Notes: generated by a model not told the origin, from the letters alone. A stretch of 64,000 nucleotides of DNA from a filamentous cyanobacterium ESFC-1 (GCA_000380225.1 KB904821.1:2636196-2700195); one strand, 5' to 3'; positions 45,888 to 56,756 are shown, counted from the first letter of the stretch. Numbers and translations: made by a program.

Positions 45888-47333
45888 TTATTTCTGCCAA
45901 GGATTTTCGATTAAGCTCCAGGTGGGGTTATTAATCGCCAAGTCCATATCGCGAGCAAAGACCGCAAAGCCGTGATAGCCGTGATAAGGCCCGGAGTAAT
46001 CCCAGGAGTGCATCTGACGGAAAGGCAGAGCCATTTTTTGGAAAACGTATTTTTCTTTGATTCCCGCAGCAATTAAGTCGGGATTCAGTTTCTTGGCAAA
46101 TTCTTCAAATTCATGACCGCTTACGTCATCGTAGATAATTGTGCCTTCTTTGATGTATTCTGTCGTGCGTTTGTAGTCATCGCCATGCCCGAATTCATAC
46201 CCGGTGCCGATAACATCCATACCCAGGTCTTGGAAAGCGGGGATAACGTGACGGGGGCGCAGTCCGCCGACCATCATCATGACGGTTTTGCCTTCTAAAC
46301 GTGGACGATATTGCGCGATGATCGCATCCATATTGGATTGATATTCGGCAATGACACGCTCGGCATTGGCTTGAATCGTTTCGTCAAACTTAGCCGCGAT
46401 GCTTCGCAGTGATTTGGCGATTTGAGTCGGGCCAAAGAAGTTGAACTCCATCCAGCCGATGCCGTAGGTTTCTTCCATGTGGCGGCAGAGGTAGTTCATC
46501 GACCGATAACAGTGGATGAGGTTCAGTTTTGCCAAAGGAGCCATGACTACTTCGTTAAAGCTGCCATCTCCAGAGAATTGACTGATCACCCGTAAACCCA
46601 TGGCTTCGAGTAGCATCCGACTGGGCCAAGCGTCACCGCCGATGTTGTAGTCACCGATGATGTTGACATCATAGGGGCCGGGTTCGTAGCCTTCGGGAGT
46701 CTTGCGATATTCGTCGGCTTTGGGCAGTACCCAGTCGCGCACGGTGTCGTTGGCGATGTGGTGACCGAGGGATTGGGACACACCCCGGAAGCCTTCACAA
46801 CGAACGGGAACAACCGGTTTTCCAGTTTCTTTGGCTTTGGCGCGAGCCACAGCTTCGATGTCGTCTCCAATTAAGCCGACGGGACATTCTGATTCAATCG
46901 TGGTGCCTTGGCTTAAGGGGAATAGCACTTCGAGTTCGTCGAGCAGTTTGGCGAGTTTTTTGTCACCGCCGAAAACGATATCTCGTTCTTGGAAGTCGGA
47001 GGTAAACTGCATCGTGCCGAAGCTATCTATACCTGTGGTACCGACGTAGTAGTTACGACGACCCGACCAGGAGTAGTAACCACAACCAACGGGTCCGTGG
47101 CTAATGTGAACCATGTCTTTGACTGGTCCCCAAACCACCCCTTTCGCACCAGCATAGGCGCAACCGCGAGTGGTCATTACTCCAGGAACGGATTTTTTAT
47201 TGGATTTTACGCCGCAATCGGAGTTGTTTTCTTCGTAAACGTCGAGGTGTTTTTGACGTTTTTTCGCTGCCTTTTCGGGATAGGCTTCGAGTACCTCTTT
47301 GATGAGGTCTTGATTATTTTCTACGGTGGTCAT
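45888..47333 (-). CDS. nifD: Nitrogenase MoFe protein alpha chain NifD
   Basis: A 481-aa alpha subunit. P-cluster Cys58, Cys84 and Cys150; FeMo-co ligands Cys275 (HCYRSMNY) and His442 ([15 protein letters not shown]); the residues match the usual numbering at the active site. The gene is intact, with no excision element inside. The ATG follows AAGGGAAAG; an upstream TTG adds six residues. Confidence 0.97.
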   Translation of the reverse strand: MTTVENNQDLIKEVLEAYPEKAAKKRQKHLDVYEENNSDCGVKSNKKSVPGVMTTRGCAYAGAKGVVWGPVKDMVHISHGPVGCGYYSWSGRRNYYVGTTGIDSFGTMQFTSDFQERDIVFGGDKKLAKLLDELEVLFPLSQGTTIESECPVGLIGDDIEAVARAKAKETGKPVVPVRCEGFRGVSQSLGHHIANDTVRDWVLPKADEYRKTPEGYEPGPYDVNIIGDYNIGGDAWPSRMLLEAMGLRVISQFSGDGSFNEVVMAPLAKLNLIHCYRSMNYLCRHMEETYGIGWMEFNFFGPTQIAKSLRSIAAKFDETIQANAERVIAEYQSNMDAIIAQYRPRLEGKTVMMMVGGLRPRHVIPAFQDLGMDVIGTGYEFGHGDDYKRTTEYIKEGTIIYDDVSGHEFEEFAKKLNPDLIAAGIKEKYVFQKMALPFRQMHSWDYSGPYHGYHGFAVFARDMDLAINNPTWSLIENPWQK

Positions 47334-47420
47334 GATATCTTTCCCTTGCAATTGATGAGGTGTGGGCTTGGGGAGAAAAGGGAGGAGGGGAATCGAGTCT
47401 CTCCTCCCACAGAATGCGGG

Positions 47421-48565
<1,145 letters not shown>

Positions 48566-49468
48566 TTAAACGGATTCAACCCGAAGTAGGGGAGATACTA
48601 AGTCTTTGAGGGTGGCTTCGATGGCGAGTTTGAGAGTTTCAGTAGAAGACGCACAGCCACTACAAGCGCCTTTGAGTTGGACTTTGACGAGATCGCCATC
48701 GATGTCAAATAGTTCTAGGTCGCCGCCATCTTCGGCTAAGATGGGTCGGATGTCGTCGTTAATGACTTTTTGAATTAAGGTAATTTTTTGCAGATTGGTT
48801 AAGGTGGGAGGCGCGGTCTGGGTAGCAGTTGGAGGATTAGTTTCTGTCCAGACTTGGGTGGCGACCTCAACACCTTTTTCTCGTTCGGCGGCAATTTCAA
48901 AGAGGATGTCATCGATGTCTGCGAGACAAGAGCTACAGCCGCCGCCTGCTTTAACGTAATTTGTAACTTGTTCTGCGCTTATGAGATTATTATCGCGTAT
49001 AACTCTTTTGATTTTTGTATCGGTTATACCAAAACAGCGACAAATTAAATTTCCTTCTTCATCATCGTGGGTATCGAGGGGAATACCTTGGTAAGTATAG
49101 ATCGCAGCTTCTAAGGCTTCTTGACCCATAACCGAACAGTGCATTTTTTCTTCGGGTAAACCCCCTAAAGATGCCGCAATTTCTTTATTGGTGAGTTTGA
49201 GGGCTTCTTCGACTTTGCGGCCTTTGAGCAGTTCAGTCAGGGCTGAAGAAGACGCGATCGCGCTGGCACAACCAAAGGTCTGAAATCGGGCATCTTGAAT
49301 GGTTTGGGTGGCTTCGTCAATCTTGAGATGCAGCTTGAGCGCGTCGCCACAGGCAATACTACCGACTTCTCCAGTGACTACCTTTTCGCCTTCTTGTTTA
49401 TCCGTAATCGCGCCTTGGTTACGCGGATTATGGAAGTGTTCCATTACTTTGTCTGTATAATCCCACAT
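48566..49468 (-). CDS. nifU: Nitrogenase Fe-S scaffold NifU
   Basis: A 300-aa three-domain scaffold. The N-terminal IscU-like domain has Cys in IACGDA, FGCASAIA and HCSVMG (residues 1-125); the central [2Fe-2S] domain has CRCFG and CSSC (about 134-175); the C-terminal Nfu domain has CSGCAS (about 275). It assembles [4Fe-4S] clusters from NifS sulfur for NifB and NifH. Confidence 0.95.
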   Translation of the reverse strand: MWDYTDKVMEHFHNPRNQGAITDKQEGEKVVTGEVGSIACGDALKLHLKIDEATQTIQDARFQTFGCASAIASSSALTELLKGRKVEEALKLTNKEIAASLGGLPEEKMHCSVMGQEALEAAIYTYQGIPLDTHDDEEGNLICRCFGITDTKIKRVIRDNNLISAEQVTNYVKAGGGCSSCLADIDDILFEIAAEREKGVEVATQVWTETNPPTATQTAPPTLTNLQKITLIQKVINDDIRPILAEDGGDLELFDIDGDLVKVQLKGACSGCASSTETLKLAIEATLKDLVSPLLRVESV

Positions 49469-49475
49469 AATTCTG

Positions 49476-49556
49476 TCCTTTGTTGTTTGTCCTTTGTCGT
49501 TTGTTGTTTGTCCTTTGTCGTTTGTCCTTTGTCCTTTGTCCTTTGTCCTTTGTGAT
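49476..49556. repeat. Heptanucleotide tandem repeat (CTTTGTC/TTTGTTG)
   Basis: Eleven or so TTTGTCC/TTTGTCG heptamers just upstream of the nifU start, in the gap that also carries the inserted four-helix gene. Confidence 0.9.
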
Positions 49557-49610
49557 GTGATTAGCTATAAGAGTGTGATGTGATGTTGCGTAACAGGGTG
49601 CATCGAATAA

Positions 49611-49982
49611 ATGGGAAGTCAACGGTTCCAAGACTTAAAGGTTTATCGATTAGCCGAAACACTATCAGAGGAGATATGGCAAATTGTTGGAACATGGTCA
49701 CCTTTGGCAAAAGATACAGTAGGAAAACAAATCATTCGTTCGGTTGATAGTATCGGAGCGAATATTGCTGAGGGAGTAGGAAGGGGGAGTTTTCAGGACA
49801 ATAAACGTTTTGTGAGAATTGCCAGAGGTTCGTTGTATGAAACTCAACACTGGCTCAGGAGAGCTTATTGTCGTCAACTGTTAACTCAAGAACAACTCGA
49901 TAAACTAAAACCTATGGTGGATGAGTTGGCTCCAAAATTAAACGCATATCTAAACTCCATCGGTAAATTGAATAACAAATGA
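49611..49982 (+). CDS. Four-helix bundle protein (23S rRNA IVP family)
   Basis: A 123-aa four-helix bundle protein: FQDLKVYRLAETLSEEIW, GKQIIRSVDSIGANIAEGVGRGS, FVRIARGSLYETQHWLRRA, then a C-terminal helix. The family is named from proteins coded in intervening sequences of bacterial 23S rRNA but is widely scattered, often mobile, with no known activity. It is inserted between nifU and nifS on the opposite strand, with heptamer repeats on both sides. Confidence 0.88.
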   Translation: MGSQRFQDLKVYRLAETLSEEIWQIVGTWSPLAKDTVGKQIIRSVDSIGANIAEGVGRGSFQDNKRFVRIARGSLYETQHWLRRAYCRQLLTQEQLDKLKPMVDELAPKLNAYLNSIGKLNNK

Positions 49983-49989
49983 CCAATGA

Positions 49990-51189
49990 CTAATGACTAA
50001 TGACCAAAGACTGCTCTTGCAGCCATCCGGCATCGTCGCTAGTAAAGGGAGAGAGTTCGCGCAAACGGGTGATAATGCTCGGTAAGACTTCCAGGACGCG
50101 ATCGACTTCAGCTTCAGTGGTGTAACGAGACAAACTAAAGCGAATTGAACCGTGAAGAATGGTGTAGGGCAGTCCGAGGGCGCGAAGAACATGGGAAGGC
50201 TCAAGGGAACCGGAAGTACAAGCCGAACCGGACGACGCACAGATGCCGTATTGGTCGAGGGATAATAAAATGGCTTCCCCTTCGATATACTTAAAGCCGA
50301 TGTTGGTGGTATTGGGTAAACGATGAGTGCGATCGCCATTCACAACCGTATTCGGAATCGTCTCTAAAATGGCTTGTTCGAGCTTATCGCGCAGCCGTTG
50401 TTCTTCAGCGACACCCGCTAAATGGGCTTGAGCCAACTCTGCCGCTTTACCCAACGCCACAATCCCGGCGACATTTTCTGTACCGCCGCGACGGCCTCGC
50501 TCTTGGTGACCGCCCATCACTAAGGGACGGAAGCGCACACCTTTACGCACATACAGCGCACCAATGCCTTTCGGGGCGTGGAGTTTGTGACCCGATAAGG
50601 TCAAAAAGTCGATGGTGCTGGTTTTCATATCCAAAGGAATTTTACCCACCGCTTGCACCGCATCAACGTGGAACAAGGCCCCGTATTCTTTCACGACTTG
50701 GCCAATCTGTTCGATGGGAAAGACCACGCCCGTTTCATTGTTGGCATACATCACCGAAACCACGGCGGTATCGCCAGTCAATGACGCTTCTAGCTCGTCA
50801 AAATCAATTTGACCTTGGCTGTTCACCGAAAGATAAGTCACCGAGTAACCGGTTTTTTCGAGCTTTCTGCACAGATTCAAGACGGCGGGATGCTCAACGG
50901 CGGTGGTAATAATGCGTTTTTTCTGGGGTTGAGCTTGCAATGCGGCGAGAATGGCTGCATTATCTCCTTCTGTGCCGCAACTGGTAAAGACAATTTCGGA
51001 ATCTTCAGCACCGAGCAGAGAGGCAACTTGTTGGCGGGCTTGTCGAATGGTGCGACCGAGTTGACCGCCAAAGGTGTGCATACTCGAAGGATTGCCGTAA
51101 TAGGTGCTGAGGTAGGGCAGCATGGCCGCTAAAACTTCCTCGTCTATTTTGGTTGTCGCGTTGTTGTCAAGATAAATGCAGTCATTCAT
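49990..51189 (-). CDS. nifS: Cysteine desulfurase NifS
   Basis: A 399-aa class V PLP enzyme that draws sulfur from cysteine for NifU. PLP lysine Lys202 (SGHKLHAPKG), the active-site Cys324 in GSACTSGSLEPSH, and the EAILLSLDQ motif are seen. The last residues (LVISH) are read from heptamer repeat DNA that has run into the gene end. Confidence 0.95.
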   Translation of the reverse strand: MNDCIYLDNNATTKIDEEVLAAMLPYLSTYYGNPSSMHTFGGQLGRTIRQARQQVASLLGAEDSEIVFTSCGTEGDNAAILAALQAQPQKKRIITTAVEHPAVLNLCRKLEKTGYSVTYLSVNSQGQIDFDELEASLTGDTAVVSVMYANNETGVVFPIEQIGQVVKEYGALFHVDAVQAVGKIPLDMKTSTIDFLTLSGHKLHAPKGIGALYVRKGVRFRPLVMGGHQERGRRGGTENVAGIVALGKAAELAQAHLAGVAEEQRLRDKLEQAILETIPNTVVNGDRTHRLPNTTNIGFKYIEGEAILLSLDQYGICASSGSACTSGSLEPSHVLRALGLPYTILHGSIRFSLSRYTTEAEVDRVLEVLPSIITRLRELSPFTSDDAGWLQEQSLVISH

Positions 51190-51231
51190 TGCTTTTTCTT
51201 ATTCGGTGATTGATGGGATTGAGGAGGCGTT

Positions 51232-51594
51232 TTAGGTGTGGAGCAGTAAATCTAATTTTTGGGAATAGGTGTCAAACCAGTGCCGCCAATATTGGGTTTC
51301 GTGTTGAGTTTCGAGGCGTTGCACTAAGCGGTTGTGAGTGGCGAACCAGGTATCCCAGTAATTATCTGAAGTCGTTTTTACTGATTGAATCAAGCTGCTG
51401 AGGGTAATCTGACAGCCGTTAAAGGTCGGACAACTGGCCATACATTGGGCTACGCCGTAAGTTTCCGTACAGTCATTGCAGAGATCGGGATTGACCGAGA
51501 ATTTGCTGTTGTTGTTTTTGGTAATTGCCCCGGTAGGGCAACTGGTGGCACAAGCATTACAGTCAATACATTGATCGGTGATGGTGTAAGTCAT
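51232..51594 (-). CDS. fdxN: nif-specific 8Fe ferredoxin FdxN
   Basis: A 120-aa bacterial-type ferredoxin: CIDCNACATSCPTG and the wider CNDCTETYGVAQCMASCP motif support two [4Fe-4S] clusters. The ~55-residue C-terminal tail is usual for cyanobacterial FdxN. It lies between nifB and nifS and donates electrons for nitrogenase or NifB chemistry. Confidence 0.93.
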   Translation of the reverse strand: MTYTITDQCIDCNACATSCPTGAITKNNNSKFSVNPDLCNDCTETYGVAQCMASCPTFNGCQITLSSLIQSVKTTSDNYWDTWFATHNRLVQRLETQHETQYWRHWFDTYSQKLDLLLHT

Positions 51595-51701
51595 GGTCTT
51601 AAATCCTTTGTTGTTTGTTATTGGTAAATTTGCATTGGTTAATGGGGGAGGAGGGCGTTTCTGCGCCCATTAACCAATAACGTCTAACTAACAAGCAATA
51701 A

Positions 51702-53129
51702 CTAATGACTGGTTTGTAACTGTTCGTAGTAAGTCAGGGCGAGTTTGTCGATGGTGTCGTAGCCTTCGACGGGTTCGACCCCGGCTTCGCGCAGCATTTC
51801 TTGGGGACAGTCGCCAATCTTGGCTGAAATAACGGCTTTACAGTCTTTAATCGCGGCGATAATGTTGTCGAGGGTGGCGGCTTCACCATAACCCCCTTGA
51901 CAGTAAAGATCGACTTTGCGGTGACCGATAAACTTAACGTCTACACCGTCTACTTCAAAGATTTGGAATTCTTTGGCGTGACCGAAGTGTTGATTAACAA
52001 TGCCACCCCCTTTGGTAGAAACGGCAATCAGGACTTTTTCACCTCGTTTTTGATGGGCTGTGGCTTGTTGGGCTTTAGCGACTTTGAGGGCTTCGCGGAC
52101 TTGTTGAATGCTTTCGCGCACTTCTTGGCGTTTTTCCAGATTGTATTCTGGAGTCATTTCTAAGAATTTTTGTTTGGTAAATTCTTGGGAACGGTCTTCA
52201 CCGAGTAAGCCCACGGCATCTGCCCGACATTGGCGACAGTGGCGCATCATTTTCATGTTGCCCGAACAACTGTCTTGTAAGGCTTTGAGTTCTTTGGGAT
52301 TGGGCCCGCGTTGTCCGGTTAAGCCGAAGTAGGTGCCGTGTTCGGGGGCAGAGATTAAGGGCATGATGTTATGCAAGAATGCCCCTTTCGAGCGAATTAC
52401 TTCGTCTACTTCGACGAGGTGTTCGTCGTTAATCCCCGGAATCATCACGGAGTTGACTTTACAAAGGACATCGGCTTCTTGGAGGGCTTGTAAACCTTCC
52501 ATTTGCCGTTCGTGCAGGATTTGGGCGGCTTCTTCACCTTTCCAGCGTTTGCGTTGGTAGCGTACCCAAGGATAGATTTTTGTCCCAACTTTGGGGTCTA
52601 CCATATTAATAGTAATGGTGACGTGATCGATGTTGAGTTCTTTAATCTTTTCTACATAGTCGGGCAGCATCAAGCCGTTGGTAGACAAGCAGAGTTTGAT
52701 GTCTGGGGCTTGTTCGGCAACCAGTTCAAAGGTGCGGAAGGTTTGTTTGGGATTGGCAAGGGGGTCACCAGGACCGGCAATGCCGAGTACGCTCATTTGC
52801 GGAATTTTCCCGGCAATAACCAGAGCTTTGTGGGCGGCTTCTTCGGGGGTGAGTAGTTCGCTGACGACTCCTGGGCGGCTTTCGTTGGCGCAGTCATACT
52901 TGCGATTACAGAAGTTGCACTGAATGTTGCAAGCGGGGGCGACGGCAACGTGCATTCTGGCGAAATGATGATGCGCTTCTTCGCTATAGCAGGGATGGTT
53001 TTCGATTCGTTCTTGAAGTTTCGGATCGATTTGTTGGGGTGTGGTGGAGCTACAGCCGCATTTTTGAGCAGCTTTCTTAGCTTGTGTTTCGGTTTCCGAG
53101 GCTAAGGAGGTGTGAGTCGTGGGTGACAT
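51702..53129 (-). CDS. nifB: FeMo-co core synthase NifB
   Basis: A 475-aa radical-SAM enzyme that makes NifB-co, the 8Fe-9S-C core. Radical-SAM Cys67, Cys71 and Cys74 ([15 protein letters not shown]), upstream Cys-rich CGCSS, GxIxGxGD-like IAGPGDPL and the C-terminal NifX-like domain ([23 protein letters not shown]) are present. It is the first gene of the leftward arm, and its leader lies in the large regulatory region to the right. Confidence 0.96.
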   Translation of the reverse strand: MSPTTHTSLASETETQAKKAAQKCGCSSTTPQQIDPKLQERIENHPCYSEEAHHHFARMHVAVAPACNIQCNFCNRKYDCANESRPGVVSELLTPEEAAHKALVIAGKIPQMSVLGIAGPGDPLANPKQTFRTFELVAEQAPDIKLCLSTNGLMLPDYVEKIKELNIDHVTITINMVDPKVGTKIYPWVRYQRKRWKGEEAAQILHERQMEGLQALQEADVLCKVNSVMIPGINDEHLVEVDEVIRSKGAFLHNIMPLISAPEHGTYFGLTGQRGPNPKELKALQDSCSGNMKMMRHCRQCRADAVGLLGEDRSQEFTKQKFLEMTPEYNLEKRQEVRESIQQVREALKVAKAQQATAHQKRGEKVLIAVSTKGGGIVNQHFGHAKEFQIFEVDGVDVKFIGHRKVDLYCQGGYGEAATLDNIIAAIKDCKAVISAKIGDCPQEMLREAGVEPVEGYDTIDKLALTYYEQLQTSH

Positions 53130-53372
53130 TAAATTGAATTCCGCAATAGATGGTATGGACTAAAAACAAAAATTGACGTAGATATAACACCGAGTCTGGA
53201 ATATAGAGATAGAGGTTAAATAGGTGGGACTGGTGCGATCGCGTTACTCGAACGGGGTTTCAGGCTCAATCATTAAAGGTGACAACAGTTAGGGGTTGAG
53301 GCTGAACTCGGAAGGTTCGATGACGTTATGAAAGTTATATCATCGGGTTTTCTGGGGCGGGTTATCTTTGCA

Positions 53373-53494
53373 CTCGGTTAGTTTGATTGAATTACTTAGG
53401 ATGTACTCAAACCTCCAAACCCTTGTGGCCTGGGGGCTAATTTTTTTGGGGGGGGTGGGCTACGAGTATTTTCGGAGTGGGGGGCTAGTATTTA
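53373..53494 (-). promoter_or_regulatory. Mirror module facing nifB
   Basis: Read on the minus strand: AATACTAGCCCC, then AAAATACTC, then CCCCCCCCAAAAAAA and TTAG, then TTTGAGTACATCCTAAGTAA and TTCAATCAAACTAACC. The same blocks in the same order appear on the plus strand at 53936-54090. The last block would leave a nifB leader of about 240 bases. Confidence 0.6.
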
Positions 53495-53734
53495 TCCATG
53501 CGGACTCTGGTATTTCTTCTACTCGCGGTCTAAAGGTGATGAGCTAAGGGTTTGAGGGGGATTTGAGGGGGGATTTGCGGGGGAAATATTTTGTACTCAG
53601 ATGGGATTTTGAGTGGAAAAAGGGGGAGAGGAGTTGTCGGGCCTCTCCTAATAATGTAATGCGATCGCGATCGAGCGAAATTCAATTTTTGTTTTCTAAT
53701 GGCGGAATTGGGGGTCTTTCCCGAATCCGTATCC

Positions 53735-53740
53735 AATTTA
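53735..53740 (-). promoter_or_regulatory. Candidate -10 box of NtcA-type promoter toward nifB
   Basis: On the minus strand TAAATT fits TAN3T and lies 23 bases after the TAC of the upstream NtcA box, the spacing of class II NtcA-activated promoters. A start about 7 bases on would give a leader of roughly 600 bases. Confidence 0.5.
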
Positions 53741-53763
53741 ACATTTAGAATTTGAGCGAGTTT

Positions 53764-53777
53764 GTAGCGGTTCGTAC
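53764..53777. promoter_or_regulatory. NtcA box 1 (GTA-N8-TAC)
   Basis: GTAGCGGTTCGTAC is a perfect match to the NtcA consensus, bound by the 2-oxoglutarate-responsive nitrogen regulator. Confidence 0.7.
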
Positions 53778-53793
53778 TTTTCTTAAATAAAAT

Positions 53794-53807
53794 GTAGCAG
53801 TCGCTAC
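53794..53807. promoter_or_regulatory. NtcA box 2 (GTA-N8-TAC)
   Basis: GTAGCAGTCGCTAC is a second perfect NtcA consensus exactly 30 bases from the first, about three helical turns, so two dimers could sit on the same face. A TATTCT lies 17 bases further on the plus strand, closer than usual. Confidence 0.65.
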
Positions 53808-53935
53808 AAAGCCCATGATAACTGTATTCTGCGATCGCGAGAAAACACCCCCCTTTTGAGTACCCGATTTCCCCAGACTCAAAGGGTGCGATCGCGCAGT
53901 CTGACTGAATTGGAGCGATTTTGGGTTTGAGTACT

Positions 53936-54090
53936 GAATACTAGCCCCTTGGTCAAAAAATACTCAGACCCCCCCCAAAAAATACTAGCAGGTGACCCCA
54001 AAAATAAAGTTTAACGAGTCTGAAACCCTGACGACACGGGGATTTTATTTTTTTGAGTACAATCTAACCAATCCAATCAATCTAACCTTG
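53936..54090 (+). promoter_or_regulatory. Mirror module facing cysE/nifP
   Basis: GAATACTAGCCCC, AAAAAATACTC, CCCCCCCCAAAAAATACTAG, then after a longer gap TTTGAGTACAATCTAACCAA and TCCAATCAATCTAACC. The final 39 bases match the nifB-facing copy at 30 positions by eye. The spacing between the last two blocks is about 38 bases longer than on the nifB side. Confidence 0.6.
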
Positions 54091-54174
54091 GGCAGTTGGG
54101 GAGGGCGGCGCGATCGCTATTGTTATAAGCATCATAGTAAGTCCGAACCCGATTCACCTCATCCCCCAAAGATT

Positions 54175-54927
54175 GTGCAAGAGTCTATATTGATCGAAAG
54201 AGAACAAAAGAGAAAGCGCCACTCGTCTCGCCCCCAAGTCAACTTACCGGGGTTAAGCTTTTGGCACGATCTCCAAATTATCTTCGATCGCGACCCGGCA
54301 GCCCATCATTGGCTTGAGGTGTTAATCTGCTATCCTGGCGTTCATGCCTTGGCGTTTCATCGGCTTGCCCATTGGCTGCATCAGCAAAACATTCCCTTAA
54401 TTCCCCGGATCATCTCCCAAATTGGGCGTTTCCTCACAGGAATTGAGATTCATCCTGGTGCAACCATCGGCAAAGGAGTCTTTATCGATCATGGTATGGG
54501 AGTGGTGATTGGCGAAACCGCCATTGTGGGCGATTATTGCCTAATTTATCAAAACGCTACCCTCGGCGGTACGGGTAAACAAACCGGAAAACGCCATCCT
54601 ACCCTCGGTCACCATGTTGTGGTTGGGGCGGGGGCCAAAGTTTTAGGTAATATCACCATTGGTCAGAATGTGCGCGTTGGTGCGGGTTCAATCGTACTGC
54701 GGGATGTTCCTAATGATTGTACCGTTGTGGGTGTTCCTGGGCGAATTGTGTCCCGTACAGGTCACGGTTGCCCCCTCGAACACCCCCTCGAACACGGTCA
54801 ACTCCCCGATCCAGAAGCGCAAATGATCCGCACTTTACTCAATCGCATTGAAGCCCTCGAACAACAGCTTCAACCCCTTCGCCCTTTATCCTCCACTCAA
54901 AACCATGAGACATCCGAGACCAACTGA
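54175..54927 (+). CDS. cysE: nif-linked serine O-acetyltransferase (CysE/NifP)
   Basis: A ~250-aa serine acetyltransferase that makes O-acetylserine, boosting cysteine for Fe-S synthesis. [23 protein letters not shown] and HRLAHWLH form the helical domain; hexapeptide repeats start at [19 protein letters not shown], with the catalytic His-containing [13 protein letters not shown]. Start uncertain: I use a GTG; a TTG 15 bases on has CAAGAG before it. A GTG at 53992 would add 61 residues but falls inside the promoter-like mirror module, so I reject it. Confidence 0.85.
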   Translation: MQESILIEREQKRKRHSSRPQVNLPGLSFWHDLQIIFDRDPAAHHWLEVLICYPGVHALAFHRLAHWLHQQNIPLIPRIISQIGRFLTGIEIHPGATIGKGVFIDHGMGVVIGETAIVGDYCLIYQNATLGGTGKQTGKRHPTLGHHVVVGAGAKVLGNITIGQNVRVGAGSIVLRDVPNDCTVVGVPGRIVSRTGHGCPLEHPLEHGQLPDPEAQMIRTLLNRIEALEQQLQPLRPLSSTQNHETSETN

Positions 54928-55174
54928 AGCTATTGTCGCTGCGGTGGCAAAAATCGATCGCTGCGATCGCTGGCAAGCTCATCAACGTTTACAACAGTTA
55001 AGTATTGCTTGTTGGTGTCCTGAAGATGGTCAGCTTTGGGTCGCTATTGAAAACTGCCGAGAAGCGATCTTACTGCGGAGTGCGATTCAATCTTTGACCA
55101 CACCCCGTACAGAGTTGGTCGATTGGTTAGAACGCTGCTGGAACCCTGATTTAATCCCCAGTCATTCAGCCTAA
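54905..55174 (+). CDS. Small nif-cluster protein (Asr1408-like)
   Basis: An 89-aa soluble protein ([39 protein letters not shown]) resembling the small gene found between cysE/nifP and nifV in other cyanobacterial nif clusters. Role unknown. It overlaps the end of cysE by 23 bases, so it is translationally coupled. I start at MRHPRPTEA. Confidence 0.7.
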   Translation: MRHPRPTEAIVAAVAKIDRCDRWQAHQRLQQLSIACWCPEDGQLWVAIENCREAILLRSAIQSLTTPRTELVDWLERCWNPDLIPSHSA

Positions 55175-55236
55175 GATGGGCGGGGAAACCCCGCCCCTAC
55201 AAGCCTACTGCCCCAAAAAAAAGAGGAGTTTTCGCG

Positions 55237-56361
55237 ATGCCACCCATATATATTAATGACACCACCCTCAGAGACGGCGAACAAGCCGCCGGGGTCGCGT
55301 TTACTGTCGCTGAAAAAGTGATGTTTGCAGCGATGCTGGATGCCATTGGTGTACAGGAGTTAGAAGTCGGTATTCCGGCGATGGGTAGCACTGAAGCCGA
55401 AGCCATTAGCCAGATGATGCGGTTGGGTTTAAAAACGCAACTGACCAGTTGGAATCGGGCAGTACAGTCTGATATTGATGCGTCTTTGGCTTGTGGTTTA
55501 CAACGGGTGCATATTTCGGTTCCCGTATCGGAAATTCAGATTGCTGTGAAGTTTCAAGGGGATAGTCAGCAGGTGTTTGACCGTTTGCGTCAGACGGTGA
55601 GTTATGCTTGCGATCGCGGCTTGTATGTATCTGTTGGGGGCGAAGATTCCTCGCGGGCTGATGCTGGCTTTCTGGCAAAAGTGGCCGCAGCCGCGCAAGA
55701 ATGGGGGGCTTCTCGGTTTCGCTTTTGCGATACGGTGGGCATTCTCGACCCTCTGATGACTTATGAAAAGGTGCAGCATTTGGTGAGTCAGTTGACAATC
55801 CCAGTCGAAATGCACACTCATAATGATTTGGGAATGGCAACGGCCAACGCGATCGCGGGGATTCGAGCCGGAGCCACTTCTGTTAATACTACCGTGAATG
55901 GCCTCGGGGAACGCGCCGGCAATGCGGCGTTAGAAGAAGTGGTGATGGCGCTCAAACGCATCTATGGCATTAGTACGGGGATCGATACCCGTCGGTTTCA
56001 CGAAGTCTCAGAGTTTGTCGTAAAGGCTTCGGGCTTCGATCTTCCCCCCTGGAAGGCGATTGTCGGCAAAAATGCCTTTGCTCACGAATCAGGGATTCAC
56101 GGCCACGGTGTATTGCAGAATCCCTCGGCTTATGAGCCTTTTTCCCCCGAAGAAGTGGGTCGCGAGCGCAGTTTAGTGCTTGGCAAACATTCGGGCAAGC
56201 ATATCTTAACCAATATGCTGCAACAATACGGCATCAGCCTCAGTTTAGAAGAAACGCGATCGCTCCTCGATGCCGTCCGGGATTTATCGGTTCAACTCAA
56301 ACGCAGTCTCACACCATCGGAATTGTTGAGTTTGATCTCGAATAAAAGCGCGATTTCTTAA
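55237..56361 (+). CDS. nifV: Homocitrate synthase NifV
   Basis: A 374-aa TIM-barrel enzyme condensing acetyl-CoA and 2-oxoglutarate to homocitrate, the organic ligand of FeMo-co. INDTTLRDGEQAAGVAF is the family signature; HTHNDLGMATANAIAGIRAG holds metal-binding His; FAHESGIHGHG and VLGKHSGK follow. AGGAG lies eight bases before the ATG. Confidence 0.96.
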   Translation: MPPIYINDTTLRDGEQAAGVAFTVAEKVMFAAMLDAIGVQELEVGIPAMGSTEAEAISQMMRLGLKTQLTSWNRAVQSDIDASLACGLQRVHISVPVSEIQIAVKFQGDSQQVFDRLRQTVSYACDRGLYVSVGGEDSSRADAGFLAKVAAAAQEWGASRFRFCDTVGILDPLMTYEKVQHLVSQLTIPVEMHTHNDLGMATANAIAGIRAGATSVNTTVNGLGERAGNAALEEVVMALKRIYGISTGIDTRRFHEVSEFVVKASGFDLPPWKAIVGKNAFAHESGIHGHGVLQNPSAYEPFSPEEVGRERSLVLGKHSGKHILTNMLQQYGISLSLEETRSLLDAVRDLSVQLKRSLTPSELLSLISNKSAIS

Positions 56362-56426
56362 TTTCTGGCAATTTTGCCTTAATGCCCATCTTTTCCCGAT
56401 TGTTCACTCACTACCCCCCAAAAATC

Positions 56427-56627
56427 ATGAAAGTCATGTTGCACCAGAACGACCTAGGTCATTTATCGGTTTATGTTCCTAAAAAAGACCTAGAAGAAGA
56501 AGTCGTCGAACAATCGATGGCAGATGGGCAAAAAGTTTTGACCTTAGCCAATGGCTGGCAGTTGTCTTTCAGTAATTTAACGGACGACACAAAACTTCCG
56601 AAAACGTTAAATGCGAAACGACTGTAA
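56427..56627 (+). CDS. nifT: NifT
   Basis: A 66-aa NifT (MKVMLHQNDLGHLSVYVPKKDLEE, LANGWQLSF). The role is unclear; it often co-occurs with nifZ. I start at the internal ATG, since the longer frame has 15 unrelated residues. Here it follows nifV, with nifZ displaced to the other arm. Confidence 0.9.
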   Translation: MKVMLHQNDLGHLSVYVPKKDLEEEVVEQSMADGQKVLTLANGWQLSFSNLTDDTKLPKTLNAKRL

Positions 56628-56756
56628 CACAAGTTTTGGTTAGTCTTTGGAGTCGTCTTGTTTCAACCCCAAGGGCTAATCGAATGACAGACGAACGAGC
56701 GCGGTTCGCCATCAAAAAGCGAAATTAGCGGACGTTCAACCCTTTATCCAACTTGT

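Larger units (their letters stand above)
53130..54174. promoter_or_regulatory. Divergent nifB/cysE control region
   Basis: About 1.05 kb without a believable gene. It contains two NtcA boxes near its middle, and mirror-image promoter-like blocks on both sides. The hexamer GAGTAC occurs five times here: twice as GTACTC on the left (53403, 53593) and three times as GAGTAC on the right (53858, 53929, 54055), so its direction follows the adjacent gene. A NifB/NifP divergent promoter activated by CnfR is known in Leptolyngbya; no CnfR gene is in this window. Confidence 0.7.

Noticed and set aside
53992-54174. N-terminal extension of CysE from the GTG at 53992
   Set aside because: The stretch overlaps the mirror promoter blocks and has no family match; a downstream start is better.
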